Shown piece by piece: positions 33,453 through 41,055 of a DNA stretch of 64,000 bases. The notes under the pieces are model-generated. The model was not told the origin of the DNA. It worked only from the letters and a program-made list of their open reading frames with translations, and made no database searches. A program made the translations under genes and the position numbers. Each line of letters opens with the position of its first letter. Within the stretch, counting starts at the first letter, position 1. The DNA is from Paenibacillus sp. (GTDB lineage Bacteria; Bacillota; Bacilli; Paenibacillales; YIM-B00363): assembly GCF_031177825.1 (NCBI RefSeq), contig NZ_JAPSKE010000025.1, forward strand, positions 1 to 64,000. Direction: 5' to 3'.

Positions 33453-34682
33453 TCAGAACAATCCGGACAATAACGATACGAGCCCCGGCCGCCGGCGCGG
33501 CGCCTCCCGCTCCGCGAACGGCTCTCGACCGGACGCGACGCGAAGCCGGCTCGCGAGCCGATAGACGCCGGCCGCGAATTCGTCCGCCTGCGTCGCGTCG
33601 ACGAGCGGGCGCCCTTCTTCGGCCATCCGAAGGCCGAGGCCGCCCGGCACGTTCGGCGCGACCGCGGCCAGCGTCATCCCGAGCGCCGCGGCGGCTTTCT
33701 CCGGGGACTCCGCCGCCGGATCGAACCGGTTGCACACGAGCTCGATGTCGGAAGCCGCGAGTCCGCAGAGCTTCCAGTAGCATGCATACCATTCGGTCCA
33801 GCTCCACAGGTACGAATGCGAGCGATTGGCCGCCACGAGCCAGCGCACGTCCCCCCCGCGCACCGCGCAGACGGTCGCCGCGTTATCCGGGAACGACGAT
33901 ACGTCGACGATCGTGACGTCGAACGTCTGCCGGCACACCGACAGCAGCGTCTCCATCATCTCGGGGCTGACGTCGGCCGCCGTGTCCCGGCGATGCGTCC
34001 CGTACAGAACGCGCAAATTCGGCGTCTTCCGGTACGGAACCGCGGCCTCGCGCAGCTCCGCCGGGGACAGCGCCCCGGTCTGGAGCTTCGGCCGCAGCGC
34101 CGCGTTCGTCCGCCCGACGTCGGGGACGCGGAGGGCGACGCGAAGCTCCGGATTTTTCAAATTCAAATCCAACAATCCTACGCGCAGCGTGGGAGACTCC
34201 CGCGCCAGCGTCAACGCGACGTTCCCCGCGATCGTCGTGGCGCCGTCCTTGCTGGCCGCGGACCATACCGTCGCGACGATGCCGCGGTCCGCCGCCGTCT
34301 CCGCGAGATCGCGCTCGACCCCGCGGAGCGCGATCGCGGCGATCTCCTCCGTTCCCGCCCCCAGCGGAACCCACTCCATCCCGGCATCCGACGCGAGCCG
34401 CTGCGCCGCCTCCAACCAGAGCGCGTCGTACGCCGACTCGCTCGGGACGACGACGACCCTCGCGTCCGGCCGAACGGACCGCAGCGGACCGATCCATTCC
34501 CAAGGGTACGCATCCGCGACGAGATCCATATGCAGCACGATCGTCTCGAACGTCTCCCGCGCCGCTTGCCGGAAAAACGCGTCCTTCTCATGCGCCAACA
34601 CCCGGCGCCGCGGCCGCTGCGGCATTATGGCCAGCAAGCGGGCCAGCGGTTCGCCTTCCTTCATGCCGATCAATAAACTCAT
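33453..34682 (-). CDS. TadZ/CpaE-like MinD-superfamily protein with degenerate P-loop
   Basis: The 409-residue protein has an N-terminal receiver-like region (1-125) and a MinD/ParA-type domain (from ~135), with the motifs GLLDLNLKNPEL, FDVTIVDVSSFPDNAA and VCNRFDP. This is the localisation factor of Tad systems. The P-loop reads SAASKDGATTIAGNVA: the final lysine of the usual GKTT is alanine, so ATP binding or hydrolysis may be altered. It overlaps the SAF-protein gene by four bases. Confidence 0.72.
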   Translation of the reverse strand: MSLLIGMKEGEPLARLLAIMPQRPRRRVLAHEKDAFFRQAARETFETIVLHMDLVADAYPWEWIGPLRSVRPDARVVVVPSESAYDALWLEAAQRLASDAGMEWVPLGAGTEEIAAIALRGVERDLAETAADRGIVATVWSAASKDGATTIAGNVALTLARESPTLRVGLLDLNLKNPELRVALRVPDVGRTNAALRPKLQTGALSPAELREAAVPYRKTPNLRVLYGTHRRDTAADVSPEMMETLLSVCRQTFDVTIVDVSSFPDNAATVCAVRGGDVRWLVAANRSHSYLWSWTEWYACYWKLCGLAASDIELVCNRFDPAAESPEKAAAALGMTLAAVAPNVPGGLGLRMAEEGRPLVDATQADEFAAGVYRLASRLRVASGREPFAEREAPRRRPGLVSLLSGLF

Positions 34683-35452
34683 GGCAACGTCGCCTCCTCC
34701 TCGATCAACGCTCCCGCGTACGTCGCGAAATCGTCCGTCACGCGCGCTTCTTCCGCTTCCTGCAGCGAAGGCTCCGGCAGCGCCAGCTTGATCGAGCCGA
34801 CGAGCGAAGCGAGCGCATACGCTTCGTAGATCTCTGCGTCCATAATGAACGTGTTCATGCCGGGCCTCCCGTCGGCGCTGGCCCGGACTCGATCTCTCTG
34901 ACGGGCCGCGGACTGGAACGGGGCGTCATACGGCGCGGCGTCCGTTATTTCCGCTCCTTCCGTCGATCGGACGCTGGCGACGCGGAGCCCTTCGATGACC
35001 TTCAGCGCTCCTCGCGGGACGCCGCCGAGCGTCGCCGGAGCGTCGAACTCGACCCAGACGTCGACGAGGTCTCCCCTGCGCAGCATGTTGCTCACGTTCT
35101 TCACGTCGTCGGTCGGGAAGCTGACGTACCGCTCCCCGGCCCCCGGCGTCAACTGCCGGTCCGCCAGCTTCCACGACGCGAACGTCTCGTTCGGGCCGAT
35201 CGGCGCGACCGCCGATCTCCCGATAATGTCGGCCTCGTCCCGCAGCGCGTCGGCCGCAAGCGCGGCTTCCGCGATCCGCACCCGCCGCACCATCGAAGCG
35301 TCCACCGTCTCCCCGCTCGCGATGAGCCGCGTCGGCATGATCGCCTCCACCGTCCGCGCGTCCAGCTCCGCGTGTTCGGCGTAACGAGCGAAGCCGTACA
35401 CCGACGCCGCCATCAGCAAGACGCCGAGCCCCGTCACCAACCATCTCCTCAC
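34679..35452 (-). CDS. RcpC/CpaB-like SAF-domain protein
   Basis: The 257-residue protein has one N-terminal membrane span (residues ~5-22) and an SAF domain at about 38-105 (AIMPTRLIASGETVDASMVRRV). A beta-rich RcpC-type domain follows (YVSFPTDDVKNVSNMLRRGDLVDVWVEF). In Tad systems this protein stabilises the outer part of the channel. It is the first gene of the operon. The GTG start at 35452 follows GGGGGGAGAG. Confidence 0.78.
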   Translation of the reverse strand: MRRWLVTGLGVLLMAASVYGFARYAEHAELDARTVEAIMPTRLIASGETVDASMVRRVRIAEAALAADALRDEADIIGRSAVAPIGPNETFASWKLADRQLTPGAGERYVSFPTDDVKNVSNMLRRGDLVDVWVEFDAPATLGGVPRGALKVIEGLRVASVRSTEGAEITDAAPYDAPFQSAARQRDRVRASADGRPGMNTFIMDAEIYEAYALASLVGSIKLALPEPSLQEAEEARVTDDFATYAGALIEEEATLP

Positions 35453-35484
35453 CTGCTTCTCTCCCCCCGTCGGAAAACAAAAAA

Positions 35485-35523
35485 CGCCCAGCTACCGCTT
35501 ATGTCCTAAGCGGTAACCGGGCG
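35485..35523 (-). promoter_or_regulatory. Leader hairpin with T-run upstream of the Tad-like operon
   Basis: On the minus strand a long stem (CGCCC...TACCGCTTA pairing with TAAGCGGTA...GGGCG) closes a five-base loop and is followed by six T residues. It lies between a good promoter and the first Tad-like gene. It could terminate tsaD readthrough, or act as an attenuator of the Tad-like operon. Confidence 0.65.
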
Positions 35524-35557
35524 ATGCTTTCGCTCCGTAAACGATTCGATTAGTTAA

Positions 35558-35586
35558 AATTTAGCACGCCGAACGATCGGCGTCAA
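35558..35586 (-). promoter_or_regulatory. SigmaA-type promoter of the Tad-like operon
   Basis: TTGACG at 35586-35581, a 17-base spacer and TAAATT at 35563-35558. Transcription would start near 35551, about 28 bases before the leader hairpin. Confidence 0.6.
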
Positions 35587-35657
35587 CAGCCTTTTCGCAA
35601 AAGCCAGATCGCAGAATCCCCGCGCCCGGCCAACGGCCGTGCCCGTGCCAGCGCCAG

Positions 35658-36689
35658 CTACACCGTCCCCGCGCCCCACTCCTCCAAAGAAAACAGCGGC
35701 TCCGCCTTCAGCTCCAGCCCGGCGAACTCCCCGCGCTTCCACTTCAAGTAGCCGGCCGCCGCGATCATCGCCGCGTTGTCGGTGCACAGCGACATCGGCG
35801 GCACGACGAGCGGCACGCCGGCCGCCGCGCACGCCTCGCCGAGCGCTTCGCGCAGCCCCCGGTTCGCCGCCACGCCGCCGCACAGCAGCAGCTGCCGCGA
35901 GCCGAACTCGCGCACCGCGCGCATCGCCTTCGTCACGAGCACGTCGACCGCCGAGCGCTGGAAGCCTAACGCAAGGCCTGCGCGGTTGACGACGTCTCCT
36001 TTCATCTTCGCCTGGTTAACCTGCGCCAGCACCGCCGACTTCAGGCCGCTGAAGCTGAAGTCGTACGAGTCGTCCTCGAGCCAGGCGCGGGGCAGGACGA
36101 TTTCCTCGTCCGCCTGCGACGCCAGCTTGTCCACGTGCGGACCGCCCGGGTACGGCAGCCCCATCGCGCGCGCGACCTTGTCGTACGCTTCGCCGACCGC
36201 GTCGTCCCGCGTGCGGCCGATGATGCGGAAGTCGCCCTCGGACGCGACGTGCACCAGCTCCGTATGGCCGCCCGAAGCGACGAGCGCCATCAGCGGATAC
36301 GTCAGCTCCTGCACGAGCGCGTTCGCATAAATATGGCCCGCGATATGATGTACGCCGATGAGCGGAATTTCGAGCGCGTACGCGAGCGACTTCGCGGCGA
36401 TGACGCCGACGAGCAGCGAACCGACGAGGCCCGGTCCTTGGGTGACGGCGATCGCCGACAAATCCCGCAGCTCGACCCCCGCCTCGCGGACCGCCTCCTC
36501 GAGAATGCGCGTCATCGATTCCACGTGCTTTCTCGAAGCGATCTCGGGCACGACGCCGCCGAATTTCTTATGCGTTTCGATTTGGCTGGAGACGACGTTG
36601 GACAAAATCGTCGCGCCGTTCTCGACGACGGCCGCCGACGTTTCGTCGCAGCTCGTCTCGACCGCGAGCAGCAGCTCCCTCTTCATCAT
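35658..36689 (-). CDS. tsaD: tRNA N6-threonylcarbamoyladenosine synthase subunit TsaD
   Basis: The 343-residue enzyme transfers the threonylcarbamoyl group to A37 of ANN-decoding tRNAs, with TsaB and TsaE. Kae1/TsaD signatures are visible: LLAVETSCDETSAAVVE at the start, the metal-binding HHIAGHIYANAL near 110, PGLVGSLLVG, ASGGHTELV and CGGVAANRGLREAL. Length is normal. ATG at 36689 overlaps the rimI stop (ATGA). It is the last gene of the thiL-tsaE-tsaB-rimI-tsaD operon. Confidence 0.97.
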   Translation of the reverse strand: MMKRELLLAVETSCDETSAAVVENGATILSNVVSSQIETHKKFGGVVPEIASRKHVESMTRILEEAVREAGVELRDLSAIAVTQGPGLVGSLLVGVIAAKSLAYALEIPLIGVHHIAGHIYANALVQELTYPLMALVASGGHTELVHVASEGDFRIIGRTRDDAVGEAYDKVARAMGLPYPGGPHVDKLASQADEEIVLPRAWLEDDSYDFSFSGLKSAVLAQVNQAKMKGDVVNRAGLALGFQRSAVDVLVTKAMRAVREFGSRQLLLCGGVAANRGLREALGEACAAAGVPLVVPPMSLCTDNAAMIAAAGYLKWKRGEFAGLELKAEPLFSLEEWGAGTV

Positions 36690-37192
36690 GCCCGCCCCCC
36701 TTCGCTCCGCGCGGATCCGAACGGCAGCTCCGCCCACATAATAATGGCGTCCTCGCCGTTATCCGAGTAATAACCGGGCCGCAGGCCGACCGCCTCGAAG
36801 CCGAATTTCTCGTACATGCGCCGAGCGACCGCGTTGCTGGGGCGCACCTCGAGCGTCATCCGCTGCGCCCCGAGCCGGACCGCGCGGGAGCCGAGCTCCG
36901 CCAGCATCCGCTCGCCGAGCCGACGGCCGCGGAAATCGCCCGTCACGGCGATGTTCGTCACATGCGCCTCGTCGATAATGATCCACATGCCGCCGTAGCC
37001 GATCAGCCGGCCCTCGTATTCCATAACGATATATTGAGCGAACTGATTTTGCGTCAGCTCGCTGATGAACGCTTGCTCCGACCAAGGCGTCGCGAACGAT
37101 TCGACCTCGATCGCGCTGACCTCCGGGATATCCTCGTACCGCATCATGCGGAAAATCACTTCCGGCGCCGTCGCCGCACTCATGCTACCCAT
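36686..37192 (-). CDS. rimI: Ribosomal protein bS18 N-acetyltransferase RimI
   Basis: This 168-residue GNAT enzyme acetylates the N-terminus of ribosomal protein S18. It shows VIFRMMRYEDIPEVSAIE at the start, the acetyl-CoA pyrophosphate loop FRGRRLGERMLAEL and the RimI-type pair LEVRPSNAVARRMYEKFGF. It lies between tsaB and tsaD, the usual place in Bacillota, and is translationally coupled to tsaD. Confidence 0.92.
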   Translation of the reverse strand: MGSMSAATAPEVIFRMMRYEDIPEVSAIEVESFATPWSEQAFISELTQNQFAQYIVMEYEGRLIGYGGMWIIIDEAHVTNIAVTGDFRGRRLGERMLAELGSRAVRLGAQRMTLEVRPSNAVARRMYEKFGFEAVGLRPGYYSDNGEDAIIMWAELPFGSARSEGGRA

Positions 37193-37204
37193 GCCCCTTT
37201 CGCG

Positions 37205-38050
37205 TCAGTTCCGCTCCCGCGCTTTCTCCCGCGCCTCCGCGGCGCTAGCTGCGACGAGCTTCGCCTCCGCCTCCGCCAGCTGCGCGTAGTTCGGCAGCGC
37301 GTCGTGCGGATCCCGCACGCGGATCGCCTCGCCGCGAAGACGCGCGATGCTCGCCACGTCCAACGCGGACATCGACCACGGCCGGCGCAGCACGATCGCG
37401 TTCAAGCCGGCCGCGGCGGCGTCCAGCATGTCGGCGAAGCCGCCGTCGACCTCGCCGACGAACACGACCGTCCCCGGCCGCTCCGCCGCGCGCAGCCACG
37501 CCTCCGCTTGCTCGCGGAACATCGTCACCGCATCCGCGCCGACCCGGCGCCAAGCGCCGGCGGCCCCGACGGCGGCGTCGTCCGCGTCGGCGGCGAACAG
37601 CGCCGTGTACGCCTGTCCGCGCCGCGCGTCCAGCGCCGGCACGACCCAAGCCGGCGCGCGCACCGCCGTCGTCCCCGCTGCCGCATCCCGCCAGCCGCCG
37701 AACGCCAGCGCCTCCAGCGACGATACCGCGTACACGGGCAGCCCGAGCGCCCAAGCGAACGTCTTCGCCATCGTCACGCCGATCCGCACGCCGGTATACG
37801 ATCCCGGCCCGCAGCCGACCGCGACCGCCCGTACGTCGCGCGGCCGAAGCCCCGCCGTCCGCACGAGCTCGTCGATCTCCGGCAGCAGCTTCACCGAATG
37901 GTTCCGCTCGGCGTTCGTCGTCCGCTCGGCCAGCACCGTCTCGCCGTCCGTCAGCGCCATCGTCATCGACGCCGTCGACGTATCGATCGCGAGCAGCGGG
38001 CCGTCCGGCAAGCCCGTTCCCGGGCCGGTCTCATTCCGTCTGTCACTCAC
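37205..38050 (-). CDS. tsaB: t6A biosynthesis protein TsaB
   Basis: The 281-residue partner of TsaD in tRNA t6A synthesis. The Kae1-like fold is seen in LLAIDTSTASMTMAL near residue 19 and GCGPGSYTGVRIGVTMAK near 80. The GTG at 38050 is preferred: it overlaps the tsaE stop, with GAGGGGG nine bases upstream. The C-terminal part is Ala-rich, as is the rest of this GC-rich operon. Confidence 0.93.
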   Translation of the reverse strand: MSDRRNETGPGTGLPDGPLLAIDTSTASMTMALTDGETVLAERTTNAERNHSVKLLPEIDELVRTAGLRPRDVRAVAVGCGPGSYTGVRIGVTMAKTFAWALGLPVYAVSSLEALAFGGWRDAAAGTTAVRAPAWVVPALDARRGQAYTALFAADADDAAVGAAGAWRRVGADAVTMFREQAEAWLRAAERPGTVVFVGEVDGGFADMLDAAAAGLNAIVLRRPWSMSALDVASIARLRGEAIRVRDPHDALPNYAQLAEAEAKLVAASAAEAREKARERN

Positions 38051-38543
38051 GCGCCAGCACCCCCTCGTCCGCCATCGCCGCGCAGAACGAAGCATACGGC
38101 TCGCCGTGCGGACGGACCGCGAAGATGCGCTCCGACGCGCCCGCCACGCCGATATACAGCTCTAGCCGCTCCGCCGGCAGTAAGTCGGCGATCAAGCTCG
38201 CCCACTCCACCGCGCACACCCCGGCGCCGAAGAAATATTCCTCCAGCCCGAGCTCGTCCGCTTCCTCCTGCGAGAGGCGATAGACGTCCATATGATAGAA
38301 GGGCATGTCCCGCCCTTCGTATTCCTTAATAATCGTGAACGTCGGCGAATTGACCGTCCCCCGCACGCCGAGCGCGCGAGCGAGCGCCTGCGAGAAGCGC
38401 GTCTTCCCCGCTCCCAAATCGCCGTCCAGCGCCACCACCGCGCCCGGTCCGAGACGCGCGGCGAGCCGGGACGCCAAGCGTTCCGTATCCGCCTCGTCCC
38501 GCGCCTCGAATCGATATTCCGTCAACCTCGGCAACCCCTTCAT
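38043..38543 (-). CDS. tsaE: t6A biosynthesis ATPase TsaE
   Basis: The 166-residue P-loop protein works with TsaB and TsaD. It has the Walker A motif GDLGAGKTRFSQALA at about 41-55, the switch region NSPTFTIIKEYEG and the YHMDVYRLSQEEADELGLEE pattern. It overlaps tsaB by eight bases and follows thiL by 27. Confidence 0.96.
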   Translation of the reverse strand: MKGLPRLTEYRFEARDEADTERLASRLAARLGPGAVVALDGDLGAGKTRFSQALARALGVRGTVNSPTFTIIKEYEGRDMPFYHMDVYRLSQEEADELGLEEYFFGAGVCAVEWASLIADLLPAERLELYIGVAGASERIFAVRPHGEPYASFCAAMADEGVLARE

Positions 38544-38570
38544 CTGTAGAAAATGTCCCGCACCCCCGGC

Positions 38571-39566
38571 TCACTCGAAGTGCGTATATCCCCGGCGCCC
38601 GAGCGGCTCCGTCGTCCCGTCCGGCCGAGCCAGATCGACGCCCGGCTCGCCGGCGGCGACGACGCCGACGATCGCGGGCGCCGCGCCGGCCGCCCGCAGC
38701 GCCGCGAGCAGCTCGCCCGCCTTCGCCGCCGGTACCGTGCCGACAAGCTCGTAATCCTCGCCGCCGCCGAGGATGAATTCGAGCGCGTCGCGCCCCGCGA
38801 AGGCGGCGTACGCGGCGAGCGCGGCGTCGACCGGAATCGCCGCGCCGTCCAAGACGAGGCGCACGCCGGACGCCTCGGCGATCTCCCGCGCTTCGCTGGC
38901 GAGCCCGTCGCTCACGTCGTTGAGCGACGTCGCGAGCCCGAGCAGCGCGCGTCCCGCGGCCGGCCTCGGCCGCGGCCGCCGATGCGCCGCGACGAGCGGC
39001 GCCCAACGCTCGCCGCCGCCCGCTTCGCGGCGCAGCAGCCAATCGAGGCCTGCCGCGGACAGGCCGAGCGGCCCCGTCGCGAAGACGACGTCGCCGGCGC
39101 GCGCCCCCGAGCGCAGCAGCGCTCGGCCCGCCTCGACCTCGCCGATCGCCGTCACCGTGACGCTGACCCGCTCCGGCGACGTCGACATGTCGCCGCCGAC
39201 GATCGCGACGCCGTAGGCGTCCGCGCAGGCGTACAGCCCCGCGTACAGCGCCTCGAGACGCTCCGTCGGGAAGCCCTTCGGCGCGGCCAGCGCGCACAAA
39301 GCATACCGCGGCTCGGCGCCCATCGCCGCCAGATCGCTGACGTTCTGCGCCATCGCCTTCCAGCCGATCGACGCGTCGTCCATCGTCCACGGCAAGAAAT
39401 CGACGATTTCCACCATCGAATCGCAAGTCAGCACCATCTGCCGGCCCGGCGTCGGCTCCACCACCGCGGCGTCGTCCCCGATCCCTACGACGACGCCGCG
39501 GCCGACGGCGCCTTCCTTCCCCGTTCGGCCGCCCGTCAACCGCCGGATCAACGCAAACTCGTCCAC
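38571..39566 (-). CDS. thiL: Thiamine-monophosphate kinase
   Basis: The 331-residue enzyme makes thiamine diphosphate from thiamine monophosphate with ATP. Family motifs are VGIGDDAAVVEP, LTCDSMVEIVDFLPWTM, NVSDLAAMGAEPRYAL, NDVSDGLASEA and GGGEDYELV. I prefer the GTG at 39566 (VDEFALIRRL) because the ATG at 39602 lies inside a TATAAT -10 element. The ribosome site before it is weak. It heads the tsa operon. Confidence 0.9.
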   Translation of the reverse strand: MDEFALIRRLTGGRTGKEGAVGRGVVVGIGDDAAVVEPTPGRQMVLTCDSMVEIVDFLPWTMDDASIGWKAMAQNVSDLAAMGAEPRYALCALAAPKGFPTERLEALYAGLYACADAYGVAIVGGDMSTSPERVSVTVTAIGEVEAGRALLRSGARAGDVVFATGPLGLSAAGLDWLLRREAGGGERWAPLVAAHRRPRPRPAAGRALLGLATSLNDVSDGLASEAREIAEASGVRLVLDGAAIPVDAALAAYAAFAGRDALEFILGGGEDYELVGTVPAAKAGELLAALRAAGAAPAIVGVVAAGEPGVDLARPDGTTEPLGRRGYTHFE

Positions 39567-39600
39567 ACTACCGCCCGCTTCCGACCAAACTTTTCCCCTC

Positions 39601-39630
39601 ATTATAGCGACCCGATGAGGATACTAGCAA
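39601..39630 (-). promoter_or_regulatory. SigmaA-type promoter of the thiL-tsa operon
   Basis: TTGCTA at 39630-39625, an 18-base spacer and a consensus TATAAT at 39606-39601, read on the minus strand. It places the start point near 39594, upstream of the chosen thiL start. Confidence 0.65.
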
Positions 39631-39710
39631 GCTAACGGAAGGGTAGAAGGACTTCAAGGCTTCTTCGTTGAAATATGTAGCAACTTCCCTTGTAAGGAGA
39701 ACAACCATTC

Positions 39711-40599
39711 ATGGAGATCACGAAGTTCCGCCTCCGTCCCCCGACGATGGACGACGCTCAGGCCGTCTGCGACCTCGTCGCCGCTTGCGATACCGAAGAC
39801 TTGGGCGCCCCCGACATCGTGCTTGACGACGTGCTGGATATGTGGTCCCGCTTCGATCTCGACAACGACGTTTGGGTCGTCGAAGACGAAGCCGCCGCGT
39901 TGATCGGGTACGCCTTCCTGGAGGAAGACAGCGAGGAGAAGCTGTTCAGCTGCGGCTGCGTGCTGCCGTCCGCCCGAGGCCGGGGCGTCGGCTCGGCGCT
40001 CGTCGCCGCGCTCGAAGCGCCTCCAGAGCATGATCCCGACGCGTTGCGAAGACGCCGTTCGCCTGCTGGAGTCCCGCGAATTCGCGCCGGTTCGATACTT
40101 CAAGCGCATGAGCGTCCGCATGGACGAAGCGCCGCCGGAGACGCCGCCCCTTCGGGGATTCTCGATCGAGGCGTTCGCCGTCGATCGCGACGAACGAGCC
40201 GTGTACGACGCTTACATCGAATCGTTCGCGGATCATTGGGACTTCGCCGCGCCTCCGTATGAGAAGTGGGTCGAGAAGACGCGGCTGCCGTCCTTCGACC
40301 CGCAATGGTGGCTGCTCGCCCGCGACCCGGAAGGCGCGATCGCCGGCTTCGCGCTCGGCCGCATGCGCGAGGACCTGCTGTTCATCGAGCAGGTCGGCGT
40401 GCGCCGGCCGTACCGCGGCCGCGGGCTCGCGCTCGCGCTGCTGCGCCGCGCGTTCGAAGCATCGTACCGCGCCGGCCAGCCGTTCGTGTCGCTCGGCGTC
40501 GACGCCGCGAATCCTTCCGGAGCGTACCGCCTATACGAGAAGGCCGGCATGACGCCCGACCACGAAATCACCATTTACGAGAAGCGTCTCGAAGCGTAA
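39711..40599 (+). pseudogene. Tandem-GNAT acetyltransferase gene broken by a frameshifting deletion
   Basis: The first frame (ATG at 39711 after AAGGAGAA) codes for a GNAT half ending in CCVLPSARGRGVGSALVAALEA-type residues, then becomes nonsense after ~40020. A second frame from about 40012 to 40599 continues with TRCEDAVRLLESREFAPV, the missing end of GNAT domain 1, and then a full second GNAT domain with QVGVRRPYRGRGLALALLRR and NPSGAYRLYEKAGM. The ~9 residues expected between the halves are absent, so a deletion of roughly 25 bases fits better than a single-base slip. The second domain may still be made from the ATG at 40030. Confidence 0.65.
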
Positions 40600-40635
40600 C
40601 TCGCCAACCCCAAGCGTTCCCGAACCCCAACGACG

Positions 40636-40677
40636 AAAGCCCGACATAAGCGCCCGGAAGGCGCCCTATCGGGCTTT
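40636..40677 (+). terminator. Terminator between GNAT remnant and sspH
   Basis: AAAGCCCGA pairs with TCGGGCTTT around an inner GCGCC/GGCGC stem; TT-rich sequence follows on the plus strand. It could also serve sspH on the other strand. Confidence 0.75.
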
Positions 40678-40696
40678 GTTTCGTTGGATCGACGGT

Positions 40697-40900
40697 TTAC
40701 ATGCGGTTGTCCGCTTCGCCTAGTTCTTTCAGCTGGTCCACGCGGACCGTTTTCGATGCCTGATAGTCCCCGCTCCGCTCATGCACGGTCGCCGTCTTCG
40801 TCGTCGAATCGACGCTGTCGATCCAGACTTCCTTATTGTTCAGCTCCACGACGAATTCCTTCGGGCTGTCGACGATTTCTTGCGCGCGGTTTACGTCCAT
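40697..40900 (-). CDS. sspH: H-type small acid-soluble spore protein
   Basis: The 67-residue protein matches the SspH family of minor spore-core proteins: it begins MDVNRAQEIVDSPKEFVVEL, has the VWIDSVD strand and a T-A-T-V-x-ER segment, and ends with VDQLKEL. Synthesis in the forespore is expected from family knowledge. The ATG follows GGAGGGAA. It marks the organism as a spore former. Confidence 0.85.
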   Translation of the reverse strand: MDVNRAQEIVDSPKEFVVELNNKEVWIDSVDSTTKTATVHERSGDYQASKTVRVDQLKELGEADNRM

Positions 40901-41055
40901 ATGGATGTTCCCTCCGTCATGCTATGGTTTCGCCATTAGCTTTCCCTTCGAAGGCGGAATCATTCCAGGCGGAGCCGTTATGCCCTCGAAGCAAAAAAAT
41001 AGAACAACGCGTCTCGTCCGAGGAACTTCGAATTCGCGAAGGCTGTAAACGATAA

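Noticed and set aside
35485..35523. Leader hairpin as a cyclic di-GMP riboswitch
   Set aside because: GGTTACC and AGCTGGG pieces recall that aptamer, but the order and the conserved core do not fit. I call it only a hairpin with a T-run.
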